Positions 1 through 8,054 of a stretch of 48,459 bases of DNA are shown one piece after another (the stretch's first letter is position 1; each line of letters opens with the position of its first letter). Origin of the DNA: Phycisphaerales bacterium (GTDB lineage: Bacteria; Planctomycetota; Phycisphaerae; Phycisphaerales; UBA1924); assembly GCA_020853815.1 (NCBI GenBank), contig JADYYE010000091.1:1-48459 (forward strand), written 5' to 3'. Below the pieces are notes generated by a model that searched no databases, was not told where the DNA came from, and was given only the letters and a program-made list of their open reading frames with translations. A program made the position numbers and the translations under genes.

Positions 1-363
1 GAGCTGTCGAGCTTCGTAGGCTCGAGTTCGGCCGCGGGGCTCCCGCCGCCCAAGCAGGAGAACAGCGTCGACAGCGTGGCGACGATCCCGGACGGGCATG
101 TGGTGGCGGTGGGTGGGCTGGAGCTGGTAACGAGCACGGAGGGAGAGTCGCGTGTGCCCTTGCTCGGCGAGGTGCCGCTGATCGGCGAACTCTTCAAGTC
201 GCGGAACAAGGGAAGCGGCAAGACGCGCTTCTACGTCTTCATCAAGGCGACGGTGCTGCGGAGCACGGACTTCGAGGACCTGAAGTACCTGAGCGACCAG
301 ACCAGCGCGGCGATGCACGTTGACGACGGGTTCCCCGAGGTGAAGGCGCGGGTGATCCGGTGA
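1..363 (+). CDS. gspD: Type II secretion secretin GspD, C-terminal end (partial)
   Basis: The reading frame is open from the first base, so the gene begins before the window. The visible 120 residues carry the end of a secretin domain: the typical stretch VPLLGEVPLIGELFKSR, followed by an FYVFIKATVLR strand. In the family this is the outer-membrane ring through which folded substrates leave the cell. The stop overlaps the start of the gspE-like gene by 4 bp or less (GTGA), so the two are translationally coupled. The rest of the operon supports type II secretion over a type IV pilus PilQ, but with only the C-terminus visible PilQ is not fully excluded. Confidence 0.85.
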   Translation, partial: ELSSFVGSSSAAGLPPPKQENSVDSVATIPDGHVVAVGGLELVTSTEGESRVPLLGEVPLIGELFKSRNKGSGKTRFYVFIKATVLRSTDFEDLKYLSDQTSAAMHVDDGFPEVKARVIR

Positions 364-2336
364 CGGAACGCGCCGGCGCCATTTCGGAGGCACATGTGGC
401 CGAAGTGAAGCCGCTCGGCGCGGAGGCGACGTCGGGAGAAAGAGTTTCGCCGATCGGCGAGATACGAACAGGTGATGCAGTGCAGGGCGCGAGGCTCTCC
501 TCGCCGGAGAGGTGCGCGATCGACAGGCCCTCTCGCGAGTTCCTGCGGCTGATCCCCTACGACTTCGCACGCCGGCACCTGCTGCTGGGGCTTGAAAGTA
601 CTGGAGATGGCCCGGCCCGACTGGCCGTGGGCTCGACCACCAGCCCGGTCGCGGTCTTCAATGTCGGCGTGGCGATGAAACGAGCCTGCGCGAGCGAGCA
701 CGTCGACGACGTGGCGCTGGCGGAGGCGATCGATCGGGCGTACGCCGGCGCGGCCGAGGAACGGGAAGAGGAGCGCACGCGGGGCCATTCAGAACTCGGT
801 CCCGATGGGCCGACGCCGTCAACGCCCATCCTCGTGGGCGATGCGAGTGTCATGTCGCGTGGGCTTGGAACTGGACCGGGCTCGGGTCTGGGCTCGGGTC
901 TGGGATCATCGCTCTGGTCCACCCAGCTCGACGTGGAATTGACTCGCTCCCTGGACGAGTCCCGCCGCGACGCCGACCTGCTCGACACCTCGGGCAAGGC
1001 GGCCGTCGTTCGCCTGGTCGATCTCGTTCTCTTCGAGGCGATCCGGCGCGGCGCCAGCGATGTCCACATCCAGCCGATCCAGGGGTGCGTGCTGGTCCGC
1101 TATCGCATGGACGGCGTGCTGCACACGGTGCGCGAGCTGGCCGCGGGCTCAACGCTCGCGCTGGCGATCATCACGCGCATCAAGGTGATCGCGCGGTTGG
1201 ATGTCGCCGAGCGGCGCGCCCCCCAGGACGGCCGGGCCGCGGTCACGCTCGGCACCACCGGCCGGCGCGTGGACCTCCGCGTCAGCACCCTCCCCTCGAC
1301 CTACGGCGAGCGGGTCGTGATCCGCCTGCTCGACCCGGAGCGCTCGGCGCGCACGCTCTCGTTCGCGGCGCTCGGCATGCCGCCGGAACTGGAGCGGCGC
1401 TACCTGCAGATCGCGTCGCGCGCCAGCGGCACGCTCCTCTCCACCGGTCCGACCGGGAGCGGCAAGACCACCACGCTCTACACCACGCTCTCGTGGATCA
1501 GCGCCAGCCACGCCGCGGCAACCGCGCGCGGCTGCGAGCTCAACATCCTCACCATCGAGGACCCGGTGGAGTACGACCTCTCGACCGCCGGGCTGTCGGT
1601 GAGCCAGACGCAGGTCGATCCCAAGAAGGGCGTCACCTTCGCCGCGGGGCTGCGTCACACCCTGCGTCAAGACCCCGACGTGATCATGGTCGGCGAAGTG
1701 CGCGACCAAGAGACGGCCCGCATCGCGGTGCAGGCGAGCCTGACCGGGCACCTGGTGCTGTCGACGCTGCACACCAACGACGCCGCCAGCGCGGTGGCGC
1801 GATTGATCGATCTTGGTGTCGAGCCATTCCTGGTGGCGTCGTCGCTGTCGGGCGTGCTGGCGCAGCGCTTGGTGCGGACGCTGCACCGGCCGTGCGAGGG
1901 GGCGGGCTGCGCCGAGTGCCTGCACTCCGGTTTCCGCGGGCGCACGGGCGTGTTCGAGCTGCTCGCCATCGACCCGAGCATCCGCGGCCTGATCGAATCG
2001 CGGAGGTCCTCGCCCGAGATCAGGGCCCTCGCGGTGTCACGCGGCATGACGACATTGGCGCAGGCGGGCCAGGAATTGATCGCGCGGGGCGTGACGACCA
2101 GGGCCGAGGTCACGCGCGTGATCGAGACGGTGGACGAGGAAGATGTGGCGGCGTTTGCACGGTCTGATGTACGCGAAGAAAGGCAGAACGCAGAGGACTC
2201 AGAGGGGATCAGAGGAACGCAGAGGAGAGGCGAGGCAAGCGCGAGTGCTCCGGGTGGCGTGGTCAACCCCGTTGACCACGCGGATGTACGTGGAGAGACA
2301 ATTGCGCCAACACCTGCCTCGGAGGTACGCGCGTGA
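360..2336 (+). CDS. gspE: Type II secretion ATPase GspE
   Basis: Hexameric cytoplasmic ATPase that powers pseudopilus assembly. Visible motifs are the Walker A GPTGSGKTT (G363-K369), an Asp-box/Walker B region DPDVIMVGEVRD from about residue 438, and a reduced metal-binding Cys cluster (C512, C517, C520) followed by GFRGRTGVFELL. At 658 residues it is longer than the usual 500-570; the excess lies in a variable N-terminal third (a GSGLGSGLGS-like linker near residue 180) and a tail of about 70 residues with no conserved look. That tail is encoded partly by degenerate CAGAGG repeats at about 2183-2230. It starts with GTG overlapping the gspD stop and ends overlapping the next start, so it is the second visible gene of a tightly packed operon. 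Confidence 0.93.
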   Translation: MTERAGAISEAHVAEVKPLGAEATSGERVSPIGEIRTGDAVQGARLSSPERCAIDRPSREFLRLIPYDFARRHLLLGLESTGDGPARLAVGSTTSPVAVFNVGVAMKRACASEHVDDVALAEAIDRAYAGAAEEREEERTRGHSELGPDGPTPSTPILVGDASVMSRGLGTGPGSGLGSGLGSSLWSTQLDVELTRSLDESRRDADLLDTSGKAAVVRLVDLVLFEAIRRGASDVHIQPIQGCVLVRYRMDGVLHTVRELAAGSTLALAIITRIKVIARLDVAERRAPQDGRAAVTLGTTGRRVDLRVSTLPSTYGERVVIRLLDPERSARTLSFAALGMPPELERRYLQIASRASGTLLSTGPTGSGKTTTLYTTLSWISASHAAATARGCELNILTIEDPVEYDLSTAGLSVSQTQVDPKKGVTFAAGLRHTLRQDPDVIMVGEVRDQETARIAVQASLTGHLVLSTLHTNDAASAVARLIDLGVEPFLVASSLSGVLAQRLVRTLHRPCEGAGCAECLHSGFRGRTGVFELLAIDPSIRGLIESRRSSPEIRALAVSRGMTTLAQAGQELIARGVTTRAEVTRVIETVDEEDVAAFARSDVREERQNAEDSEGIRGTQRRGEASASAPGGVVNPVDHADVRGETIAPTPASEVRA

Positions 2337-2857
2337 AGGTGCCATTGCCCCATCGCGATCCCCTGGCTCGCCAGGTCGCCAAGACCCGGGCCGTGCTGTG
2401 GACGAGTGCGCTGGTGGTGCTGGGCGCAGTCAGCGCCAGGTGGTGGCCGATGGGAGACAGTGCCACCTCAATCGATCCGGAAGCGAAGACGTCGGACGCG
2501 ATGCCGAGTTCCGGTGAGGCCGATCTCCCCACCAAGCAACCACACCTCAACCTCGCCGCGTTCGATCGCGCGATGTGGCTGATGCCCGTCGCCCCCGAAG
2601 TGCCGAAGACCGCGAGCGAGAAGCCTGCGCCGCCTCCGCCGCCGTTGACGCTGCAGTTGCTCGGGCTCGTCAACGAAGGCGGCACGACCAAAGCCATCCT
2701 GTACGACTCCGCGGCCGATCGCGTGCGCGTCGTCGCGGTGGGCGACGCGCTCGGCGATCGCACCATCGAACGCATCGACGCGCACGGCGTCGCGATCCGC
2801 GACGGCGTGGGCCTGCGCACGCTGGCGTTGAAGGGTGGAGCCGGGGGCGGCCCATGA
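2333..2857 (+). CDS. GspC/PilP-like type II secretion inner-membrane protein
   Basis: 174 residues. The GTG start overlaps the gspE stop by 4 bp. There is a short N-terminal basic stretch, one membrane segment (about residues 22-38, VLWTSALVVLGAVSA), a Pro-rich linker (PPPPP near residue 100) and a C-terminal domain with the pattern LQLLGLVNEGGTTKAILYD...VRVVAVGDALGDRTIERI. That domain is the HR-like fold of GspC and PilP, which link the inner-membrane platform to the secretin. Position between gspE and the GspL-like gene supports the role. The family assignment rests on layout and this C-terminal pattern, not on overall similarity. Confidence 0.7.
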   Translation: MKVPLPHRDPLARQVAKTRAVLWTSALVVLGAVSARWWPMGDSATSIDPEAKTSDAMPSSGEADLPTKQPHLNLAAFDRAMWLMPVAPEVPKTASEKPAPPPPPLTLQLLGLVNEGGTTKAILYDSAADRVRVVAVGDALGDRTIERIDAHGVAIRDGVGLRTLALKGGAGGGP

Positions 2858-3816
2858 AGAGTTCCACACCTGCCGCGATTGCTCTTGCGGACCCGCCCGC
2901 GCCGTGCCGTGCATCATCAACACTGACCTGGCCCACCGAGCGCTTCTACTGGGCCACGCTCCCACCGGGGATCATTCGCCGCGACGGCGTACTGTCTCCC
3001 GGCGCGACCGAACTGGCCCGCGATCAAATCCCCACGCCGATGGAGCAACTCCACGCGGTGGCGATCTTGGCCCCGCACACATCGGTCAGCGGAGGCAACG
3101 ACCGCGATAGCCGCTCCATCGTTTGCATGATCGAGCGCGAAGAGTTGCGCACGCTCGATTCCGGCGTGCTGATGCTCACACCTGAAGCGATCCCGGCGTG
3201 TGTATCGCCGCAGGGAATGGACGCGCCCGATCCGTCGCGCCTGAATCTCCTGACCGGCGAGTTCGAGCCGCGCGCCATCCGCTCGCACCGCCACAGGCGC
3301 GCCGCGATCGTGCTGGGCACGATCGCGATCTCGTGCGTGGCCATCTCGCTCGATCTCTCGCGCCGGGCCGAGTCGCTGCGTCGAGCCGCGCGCGACGACA
3401 CCGCCGCCGCCCAGGCCGTGCTCGCGCGGGTGTCGGGCTTCGGCGTGCCGGACGTGATCGCGCTGGAGCGCGAGCTTGAGCAACTGCGGGCGATCGCGTC
3501 GCCGACGGGTCGGGCACCATCGTTCGACGCGCCGCGAGCCTTGGCGGAGATCGTCGGGGCTTGGCCGAGTGATGCTGCGCCGAGCGTGGCCGGCGCGCTC
3601 CCGCAGTCGTTCAGCGTGCGGCCCGACGCCTCGACGCTCACGGTGCGCACGCCCGGCGCCCCCGCGTCGTTCCTGGCCGCGTGGAAGACCCCCGCGGGCT
3701 GGACAAGCGCCGAGCCCCGTGTGCAGTCGAACTCCCAGGGCGGAGTCGACGGCGGCCTCGTGACGCTTGAACTGAGGCAGGTCACACCCAACGCTCCGAA
3801 GGGCGGTGAGCCATGA
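2854..3816 (+). CDS. GspL/PilM-like secretion platform protein
   Basis: 320 residues from the ATG at 2854, which overlaps the preceding stop (ATGA). The N-terminal 145 or so residues would be a cytoplasmic domain and include the stretch RLNLLTGEFEPR. This precedes a single membrane helix (about residues 152-170, AAIVLGTIAISCVAISLDL), a coiled-coil-prone stretch rich in Arg/Glu/Ala and a small periplasmic domain ending in TLELRQV. This bitopic layout, and the phrase 'LNLLxGEF' before a basic membrane anchor, match GspL/PilN-type proteins that recruit the ATPase. A longer in-frame opening upstream lies inside the GspC-like gene and was not used. Confidence 0.65.
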   Translation: MKSSTPAAIALADPPAPCRASSTLTWPTERFYWATLPPGIIRRDGVLSPGATELARDQIPTPMEQLHAVAILAPHTSVSGGNDRDSRSIVCMIEREELRTLDSGVLMLTPEAIPACVSPQGMDAPDPSRLNLLTGEFEPRAIRSHRHRRAAIVLGTIAISCVAISLDLSRRAESLRRAARDDTAAAQAVLARVSGFGVPDVIALERELEQLRAIASPTGRAPSFDAPRALAEIVGAWPSDAAPSVAGALPQSFSVRPDASTLTVRTPGAPASFLAAWKTPAGWTSAEPRVQSNSQGGVDGGLVTLELRQVTPNAPKGGEP

Positions 3817-4508
3817 ATGCCCCGCGCTCGCACCTCCGCTCTTCCACGCCGACGACGAGTGTTGTCTTCGACGCGAGTCGTGGGCTCCTTCACGGCTCAC
3901 ACGGCCGCGTTCGCTCGCGCCGTGCCATGTCCCTCACGCTCATCCTCCTGGCGATCATCGCCCTCGCCAGCGTGGCCGCACTGTTCATGTCAGTCTCCGG
4001 CTACCTCGCCGCCCGGCGAGAGCGGAGCGCCGCCGCCGAGTCGCTCCTGCTCCGCCGCGCCCAGGCGGACGAACTCGCGTCCCTCCGCCGCGCTACCGCT
4101 ACGCTCCCACGTTCCAGTGGCGATCTGACGTCACGCATGACAGCAGTGCTGGCCTCCTGCGGCCTGCCGTCGCAGACTCTCGGCTCGGTGCTTCCTGAGC
4201 CGCCTATCGAATTGCCGCGCGCGAGCGGCCTGACGCGCACACGCCAGATCGCTCGCGTGTCGCTCGAAAGACTCACGTTGCCATCGCTCGGCCGCGTGCT
4301 CGACACCTGGCGCTCCGCCGAGCCCGCGTGGGTGATCACCGCGATCGACCTGTCGGCCGTGCCCGTAGCAAAAGCGCCCGCGCCGGGCGAGGATCGACAG
4401 CTGCGCCTCCGCGCGACGCTCACGCTCGAGGCGGTCTTCAGCGACGGAAACTCCGACGCGAAACAGAATTCATCCAAGCAAGCCAACCTCCTCGGAGGCG
4501 GGACATGA
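3813..4508 (+). CDS. GspM-like type II secretion protein
   Basis: 231 residues; the ATG at 3813 overlaps the preceding stop by 4 bp. A basic N-terminus of about 38 residues is followed by one strong membrane helix (MSLTLILLAIIALASVAALF) and a periplasmic part with an Ala/Arg/Glu-rich helix, then a ferredoxin-like-sized domain ending in TLTLEAVF. GspM pairs with GspL in the inner membrane. Assignment is from size, topology and position directly after the GspL-like gene; sequence conservation in this family is weak, so a planctomycete-specific platform protein is the alternative. Confidence 0.55.
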   Translation: MNAPRSHLRSSTPTTSVVFDASRGLLHGSHGRVRSRRAMSLTLILLAIIALASVAALFMSVSGYLAARRERSAAAESLLLRRAQADELASLRRATATLPRSSGDLTSRMTAVLASCGLPSQTLGSVLPEPPIELPRASGLTRTRQIARVSLERLTLPSLGRVLDTWRSAEPAWVITAIDLSAVPVAKAPAPGEDRQLRLRATLTLEAVFSDGNSDAKQNSSKQANLLGGGT

Positions 4509-5164
4509 CCAAGCGATCCTTCACCACCAGCACTGCACTCGACGTCATGCAGAGCACGCTGTTGACCATAATCTTGGCCGCTCTGCTCACAGGCTGCGCA
4601 TCCACCCGCCCAACATCCCCGTACTCAGGCCAATCCGCCGAGGCTCGCGACTCATCCCGCGCCGAAGCGCTCAATCAACAGGCCGCCGACCTCATCGAGC
4701 GTGATCCAACCAGAGCCGAGTCACTGCTCCGCGACGCCCTCGCCGCCGACCTCTACCACGGCGCGGCCCACAACAACCTCGGCACCCTCCTGCTGGCGCA
4801 GGGCAAGCTCTACGACGCCGCGGCCGAGTTCGAGTGGGCCCGCAAGCTCCTCCCCGGCCACCCCGACCCGCGCCACAACCTCGCGCTCACCTTCGAGCTC
4901 GCCGGCCGCTACGACGACGCCCTCGCAACCTACGCCGCGGCCCTCGACGTCTACCCAGAGCACCTCCCCACCATCCAGGCCATGGTCCGCCTCCAGGTCC
5001 GCGCGAGCAAGACCGATGAACGCACCCCGACACTGCTCGACACCATCGCCATGCGCGGCGAAACGAGGGCATGGCGGGACTGGGCGAGGCTGGAGCATGC
5101 AAAATGGAATAGCGTGCCTGCGTTGCCCGCCTTACGCGACCATTTGGGCTCGAATCCAAAGTGA
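4505..5164 (+). CDS. TPR lipoprotein at the end of the secretion operon
   Basis: 219 residues; the ATG at 4505 overlaps the preceding stop (ATGA). A hydrophobic signal segment ends in the lipobox LLTGC with Cys31 as the lipidated residue. A start at Met15 (4547) would give a more usual signal length, but the overlap favours 4505. Residues about 45-155 form tetratricopeptide-like helix pairs (AHNNLGTLLLAQGKLYDAAAEFEWA; LALTFELAGRYDDALATYAAAL). It resembles PilF/GspS-type pilotin lipoproteins that help the secretin assemble; that role is inferred from its place in the operon. Confidence 0.75.
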   Translation: MTKRSFTTSTALDVMQSTLLTIILAALLTGCASTRPTSPYSGQSAEARDSSRAEALNQQAADLIERDPTRAESLLRDALAADLYHGAAHNNLGTLLLAQGKLYDAAAEFEWARKLLPGHPDPRHNLALTFELAGRYDDALATYAAALDVYPEHLPTIQAMVRLQVRASKTDERTPTLLDTIAMRGETRAWRDWARLEHAKWNSVPALPALRDHLGSNPK

Positions 5165-5801
5165 TCCGGACCGGCATCATCCACACCGAATGGGCGGTTG
5201 CTCAGGCCGAATGAAACGGAACTGCGGCGGTTGCCGCTCCGATCGGGTGGCTCCAGAAACGCAGTGTCCCGCACGGGGGAGAACCCCCTTGGGACTCACC
5301 AGGAAGTCAAAAAAATGGCGATTTTGGGACTCATCCGGGACTCAGCCCCGAAAAGGACCGGGGCCGTGCGCCGCAAGGTGCTGGAATTTCAGGGCTTGCA
5401 GAATGCGCCATCCAACAAAGCGGAGAGGGGGGGATTCGATGACGCACGGTCGCTAGCCTTGTCGTTTCTTGCTTGTTCTGGCGCATCAACTGATCCGACA
5501 AACACTTACGACAAGTCTCGCTTCTCGGTGTTTGTCGATTTTGGGTGATATTGGCGCGGCGATTTGGGACTCGCGCGGGACTCAGGATCTGGCGCCTGCC
5601 CGGTCCGATGAGACGATCGCACCCAGCGATGAAGCAGTTCGGGGCTGATTCGACCCGCCATTGGAAGCGCATTTCCCAAACTGCCTCGCGACCCCACAGC
5701 GCCTGCATCATGAAATCTCTCCAAAAAGCCAGATCAGGTGAAATCCGATTACTCCAGGGTCGTCCTCTTGGTCGAGCGGACGCTCATCAAGGAGATTGAC
5801 G
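5165..5801 (+). other. Gene-free stretch holding a decayed recombination (att-like) site
   Basis: No convincing gene. The stretch contains GGGACTCA at 5291 and 5326, a repeat 11 bp later at 5337, a second 11-bp-spaced pair at 5566 and 5577, and between the pairs a 19-mer (5416-5434) whose reverse complement TCCCCCCCTCTCCGCTTTG recurs at 33749-33767. CACTTACG at 5503-5510 is also shared with the right-hand site at the same distance from the 19-mer. An open frame of 116 codons over 5198-5548 runs through these repeats and is not believed. The rest of the stretch holds nothing recognisable apart from the AAGGAG ribosome site at 5789. Confidence 0.6.
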
Positions 5802-6506
5802 ATGAAGACCCTGTCGACACTGTCGATGCTGGCGGCCATTCTCACGGGGACTCAGACAAACGCTGCGGTGATCAGCGGGCTGAACCTTCACGGCCTTGGA
5901 AATGGCGTGGGGTATGACGGAACGGGCTGGAACACCCATGCCCCGGACGGCGCTTGGAATCTCTATCTCTACAAACAAGGGCTACCCGTCAATTCAGGCG
6001 ATGGGCCTTCGACCTCGATACTCCTCGATCTCGCGCCGGGCATCCACGCCTTCACCTTTCACGCCGCTTCGGCCTACAGCCAACACCGACCCTACGCATT
6101 CAATGTGTTTGCCGACGGGAACAACCACACGCCGGTCATCTCGGCCCGCTCTCGCGTGGGCCGCGTCGGAGACACCGACCAAGAGCTTGACCCGTTCGCA
6201 GGCACAATCGCCAGTCTTGACTATTCGAGCACGCTCGCCGGGGCCAACGCCCTCTCTTGGATCACCGCGGATGGAACCGAGCGGGTGGAACTCGTCGATC
6301 TCGGGTTCTTTGCGGCCGAATCGGACGGCGCCGACCTGGTGGCGGGATATGACAGCCTCCACGATGGGCTTCCCGATCAAACCGGCCAATTCACCCTGCG
6401 GGTGACCGCCATCCCAGCGCCGGCGACTCTCACGTTTGCTTTGCTGGCCGCCATTGTCCGCGGACGCAGGCCGAGCCGCCAAGCCCCGGCAGCCCATCAA
6501 GGGTGA
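5802..6506 (+). CDS. Secreted PEP-CTERM-like protein
   Basis: 234 residues from the ATG at 5802, chosen because AAGGAG (5789-5794) lies 7 bp upstream; an in-frame TTG at 5796 is less likely. An N-terminal signal peptide (MKTLSTLSMLAAILTGTQTNAA) is followed by a beta-rich body with LLDLAPGIHAFTFHA and a C-terminus with IPAPAT, a hydrophobic helix (LTFALLAAIV) and a basic tail RGRRPSRQ. That tripartite end is the PEP-CTERM sorting signal processed by exosortase and typical of exported surface proteins in planctomycetes. The body has no recognised catalytic domain. Confidence 0.75.
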   Translation: MKTLSTLSMLAAILTGTQTNAAVISGLNLHGLGNGVGYDGTGWNTHAPDGAWNLYLYKQGLPVNSGDGPSTSILLDLAPGIHAFTFHAASAYSQHRPYAFNVFADGNNHTPVISARSRVGRVGDTDQELDPFAGTIASLDYSSTLAGANALSWITADGTERVELVDLGFFAAESDGADLVAGYDSLHDGLPDQTGQFTLRVTAIPAPATLTFALLAAIVRGRRPSRQAPAAHQG

Positions 6507-6785
6507 GCGATGCCATGCGAACGCCGAATGAGCACGAAGGTTGTCGGCGGGTGGCGCTCCATCCGCGCTGAACAGTCACCGCACTGAACGCATAGTTCCA
6601 CCCGATCTCTTCCGAGTCATCCTGAAACGAGGAGGTGTGTGGTCTGCTCGTGGGCTCTATGCCGGAGCGCAGCACCTCTTCAACCAATACCAAGGACCCT
6701 GGTGTAGCCGAACTCTCGGAAGAAGCCGAGTGGTAGCACTGCACAAGGTGTGCCAGGTGCGGCACACGGACCCGGGCCGGATCAA

Positions 6786-6823
6786 AGGAGCAACCCGAGC
6801 AGTCTCAAGCTCGGATTGCTCCT
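6786..6823. terminator. 15-bp imperfect hairpin between convergent genes
   Basis: Arms 6786-6800 and 6809-6823 pair over 15 bp with one C-A mismatch and an 8-nt loop. It lies between the PEP-CTERM-like gene and the convergent sigma-like gene that ends at 6890, where a bidirectional terminator is expected. There is no long T run, so intrinsic termination is not certain. The rest of 6507-6889 shows no credible gene. Confidence 0.5.
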
Positions 6824-6889
6824 GATCTGCTGACCGCATGACCGCCTACGCGTTCACCACTTGGTCAAGGGCGTGGTGATACTCGTTGC

Positions 6890-7384
6890 TCAGGCGACGC
6901 TGGCAAGTCGTCGCCGCAGACGCCGAATTGCCCGCGATCGAGCGCGATGGACCGTGAGCGGTTTAACGCCCAAGCACTCGGCTGCCTGATGCTGAGTGAG
7001 ACCAACTTCGTGAAGGAGCCAGAACAACACTTGTTCAGTTGGTGTAAGGAGCGACTGAGCGAGTTCGACGATCTCTCGGTTCGCTGCTTGTTCGAATGGG
7101 GCGACGGGAACGTCCCTGGTTTCGCTTGGTGCTTGAAGTGCGCGCATCCACCTAGCGTCCTGTCTATGAGCAGTGATTGCTGCATTGCGCAAGCACTGTC
7201 TCATGTACGCTTCCGGCGCCGCTACGATCAATCCCTGCCTGCACGCCAGGTGGATATCCCAGCAGACTGAAGCAATCATCCCATCATCAAGCGCCGTCAG
7301 GCCCGATGTGCGCGCTATCCTTGTGGCATTCTCGATCAGGCCCCTCAGTTTCTGCTCGTCGCCCATCTTCGTTGAATTGCTCAC
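6890..7384 (-). CDS. Sigma-70-like regulator, divergent to an ECF sigma/kinase pair
   Basis: 164 residues from a GTG at 7384 that has AAGGAG 7 bp upstream; the open frame continues further upstream but without a ribosome site. The middle (AYMRQCLRNAAITAHRQDAR) resembles the end of sigma region 2, and the C-terminus (LLTPTEQVLFWLLHEVGLTQHQAAECLGV, then a basic helix) is a region-4 helix-turn-helix. It is transcribed away from the ECF sigma gene at 7521, leaving 136 bp between the starts. The same arrangement recurs at 28875-30162 with a homologous protein. Role inferred: a sigma factor or sigma-derived DNA-binding regulator. Confidence 0.7.
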   Translation of the reverse strand: MSNSTKMGDEQKLRGLIENATRIARTSGLTALDDGMIASVCWDIHLACRQGLIVAAPEAYMRQCLRNAAITAHRQDARWMRALQAPSETRDVPVAPFEQAANREIVELAQSLLTPTEQVLFWLLHEVGLTQHQAAECLGVKPLTVHRARSRAIRRLRRRLASVA

Positions 7385-7520
7385 GGAACGCTCCTTGTCA
7401 GGATCATCCGGCTGGGACAGCCAAGGCGGACTCTCCCCAAGGAACGCGCGAACGGGTCGAGATCGTGCGCGCGGTGCGAAAAAAGCACCTCCGAATACAA
7501 TCCGCCCCGAGGAGCGAGAA

Positions 7521-8054
7521 ATGACCGACGATAACACCAAGCGAAATGATGCAAAGCTCGACCTGATCTCCCGAATGTTCACCCGGCTTCAGGAAATCGC
7601 CCGGCAAGTGCGCAAGGGACATTCGAGTCAGGTAAGCCGAACTTCGGAACTTGCCGGTATGGTGGTGTGCAGGCTTATGGGAGAACGATCGGAATTGACC
7701 GCGGAGAACTACCTCAGGCACTTTGTAGTTGCCGCCAAACATGTCTTGCAAGATGAATGGCGAAGGAAGAACACTCTCAAGCGCGGTAGAAGATGGACTC
7801 GCGTCTCACACTCTGAGGCCTTCGCAAACGCCGAAGACGAAGCCTGCTTCGAGCTCGCGCAACGCTTGGACGAGGCGTTGAAAGTTCTTCAGTCAGAATC
7901 ATCAGAGGCCGCCATCGTGCTCAGGCTTAAGTGCGCCGGTCTGACCGAGCCGCAAATAGCTAAGTCTCTAAACCTCAGTGTCGGAAGTGTTACTCACCTG
8001 AACCGCGTGGCGATAAGTTTTATAAGAGAGTTGTTTGAAAGAACAACACGATGA
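7521..8054 (+). CDS. ECF-type RNA polymerase sigma factor (planctomycete kinase-linked group)
   Basis: 177 residues from the ATG at 7521, with GAGGAG 6 bp upstream (7509-7514). Region 2 is visible as ELTAENYLRHFVVAAKHVLQDEWRRKN and region 4 as a helix-turn-helix (GLTEPQIAKSLNLSVGSVTHLN). The form matches the ECF sigma factors common in planctomycetes next to Ser/Thr kinases. Its stop overlaps the kinase start by 4 bp (ATGA at 8051), so both are translated together. A TACAAT hexamer at 7496-7501 could be a -10 element but no good -35 is seen. Likely controlled through the coupled kinase. Confidence 0.85.
   Translation: MTDDNTKRNDAKLDLISRMFTRLQEIARQVRKGHSSQVSRTSELAGMVVCRLMGERSELTAENYLRHFVVAAKHVLQDEWRRKNTLKRGRRWTRVSHSEAFANAEDEACFELAQRLDEALKVLQSESSEAAIVLRLKCAGLTEPQIAKSLNLSVGSVTHLNRVAISFIRELFERTTR

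Noticed and set aside
5198..5548. 116-codon open frame
   Set aside because: It runs through the GGGACTCA pairs and the 19-mer and shows no conserved protein.
6541..6825. 94-codon open frame in the gap after the PEP-CTERM-like gene
   Set aside because: No ribosome site, no recognisable sequence, and it reads through the hairpin at 6786-6823.
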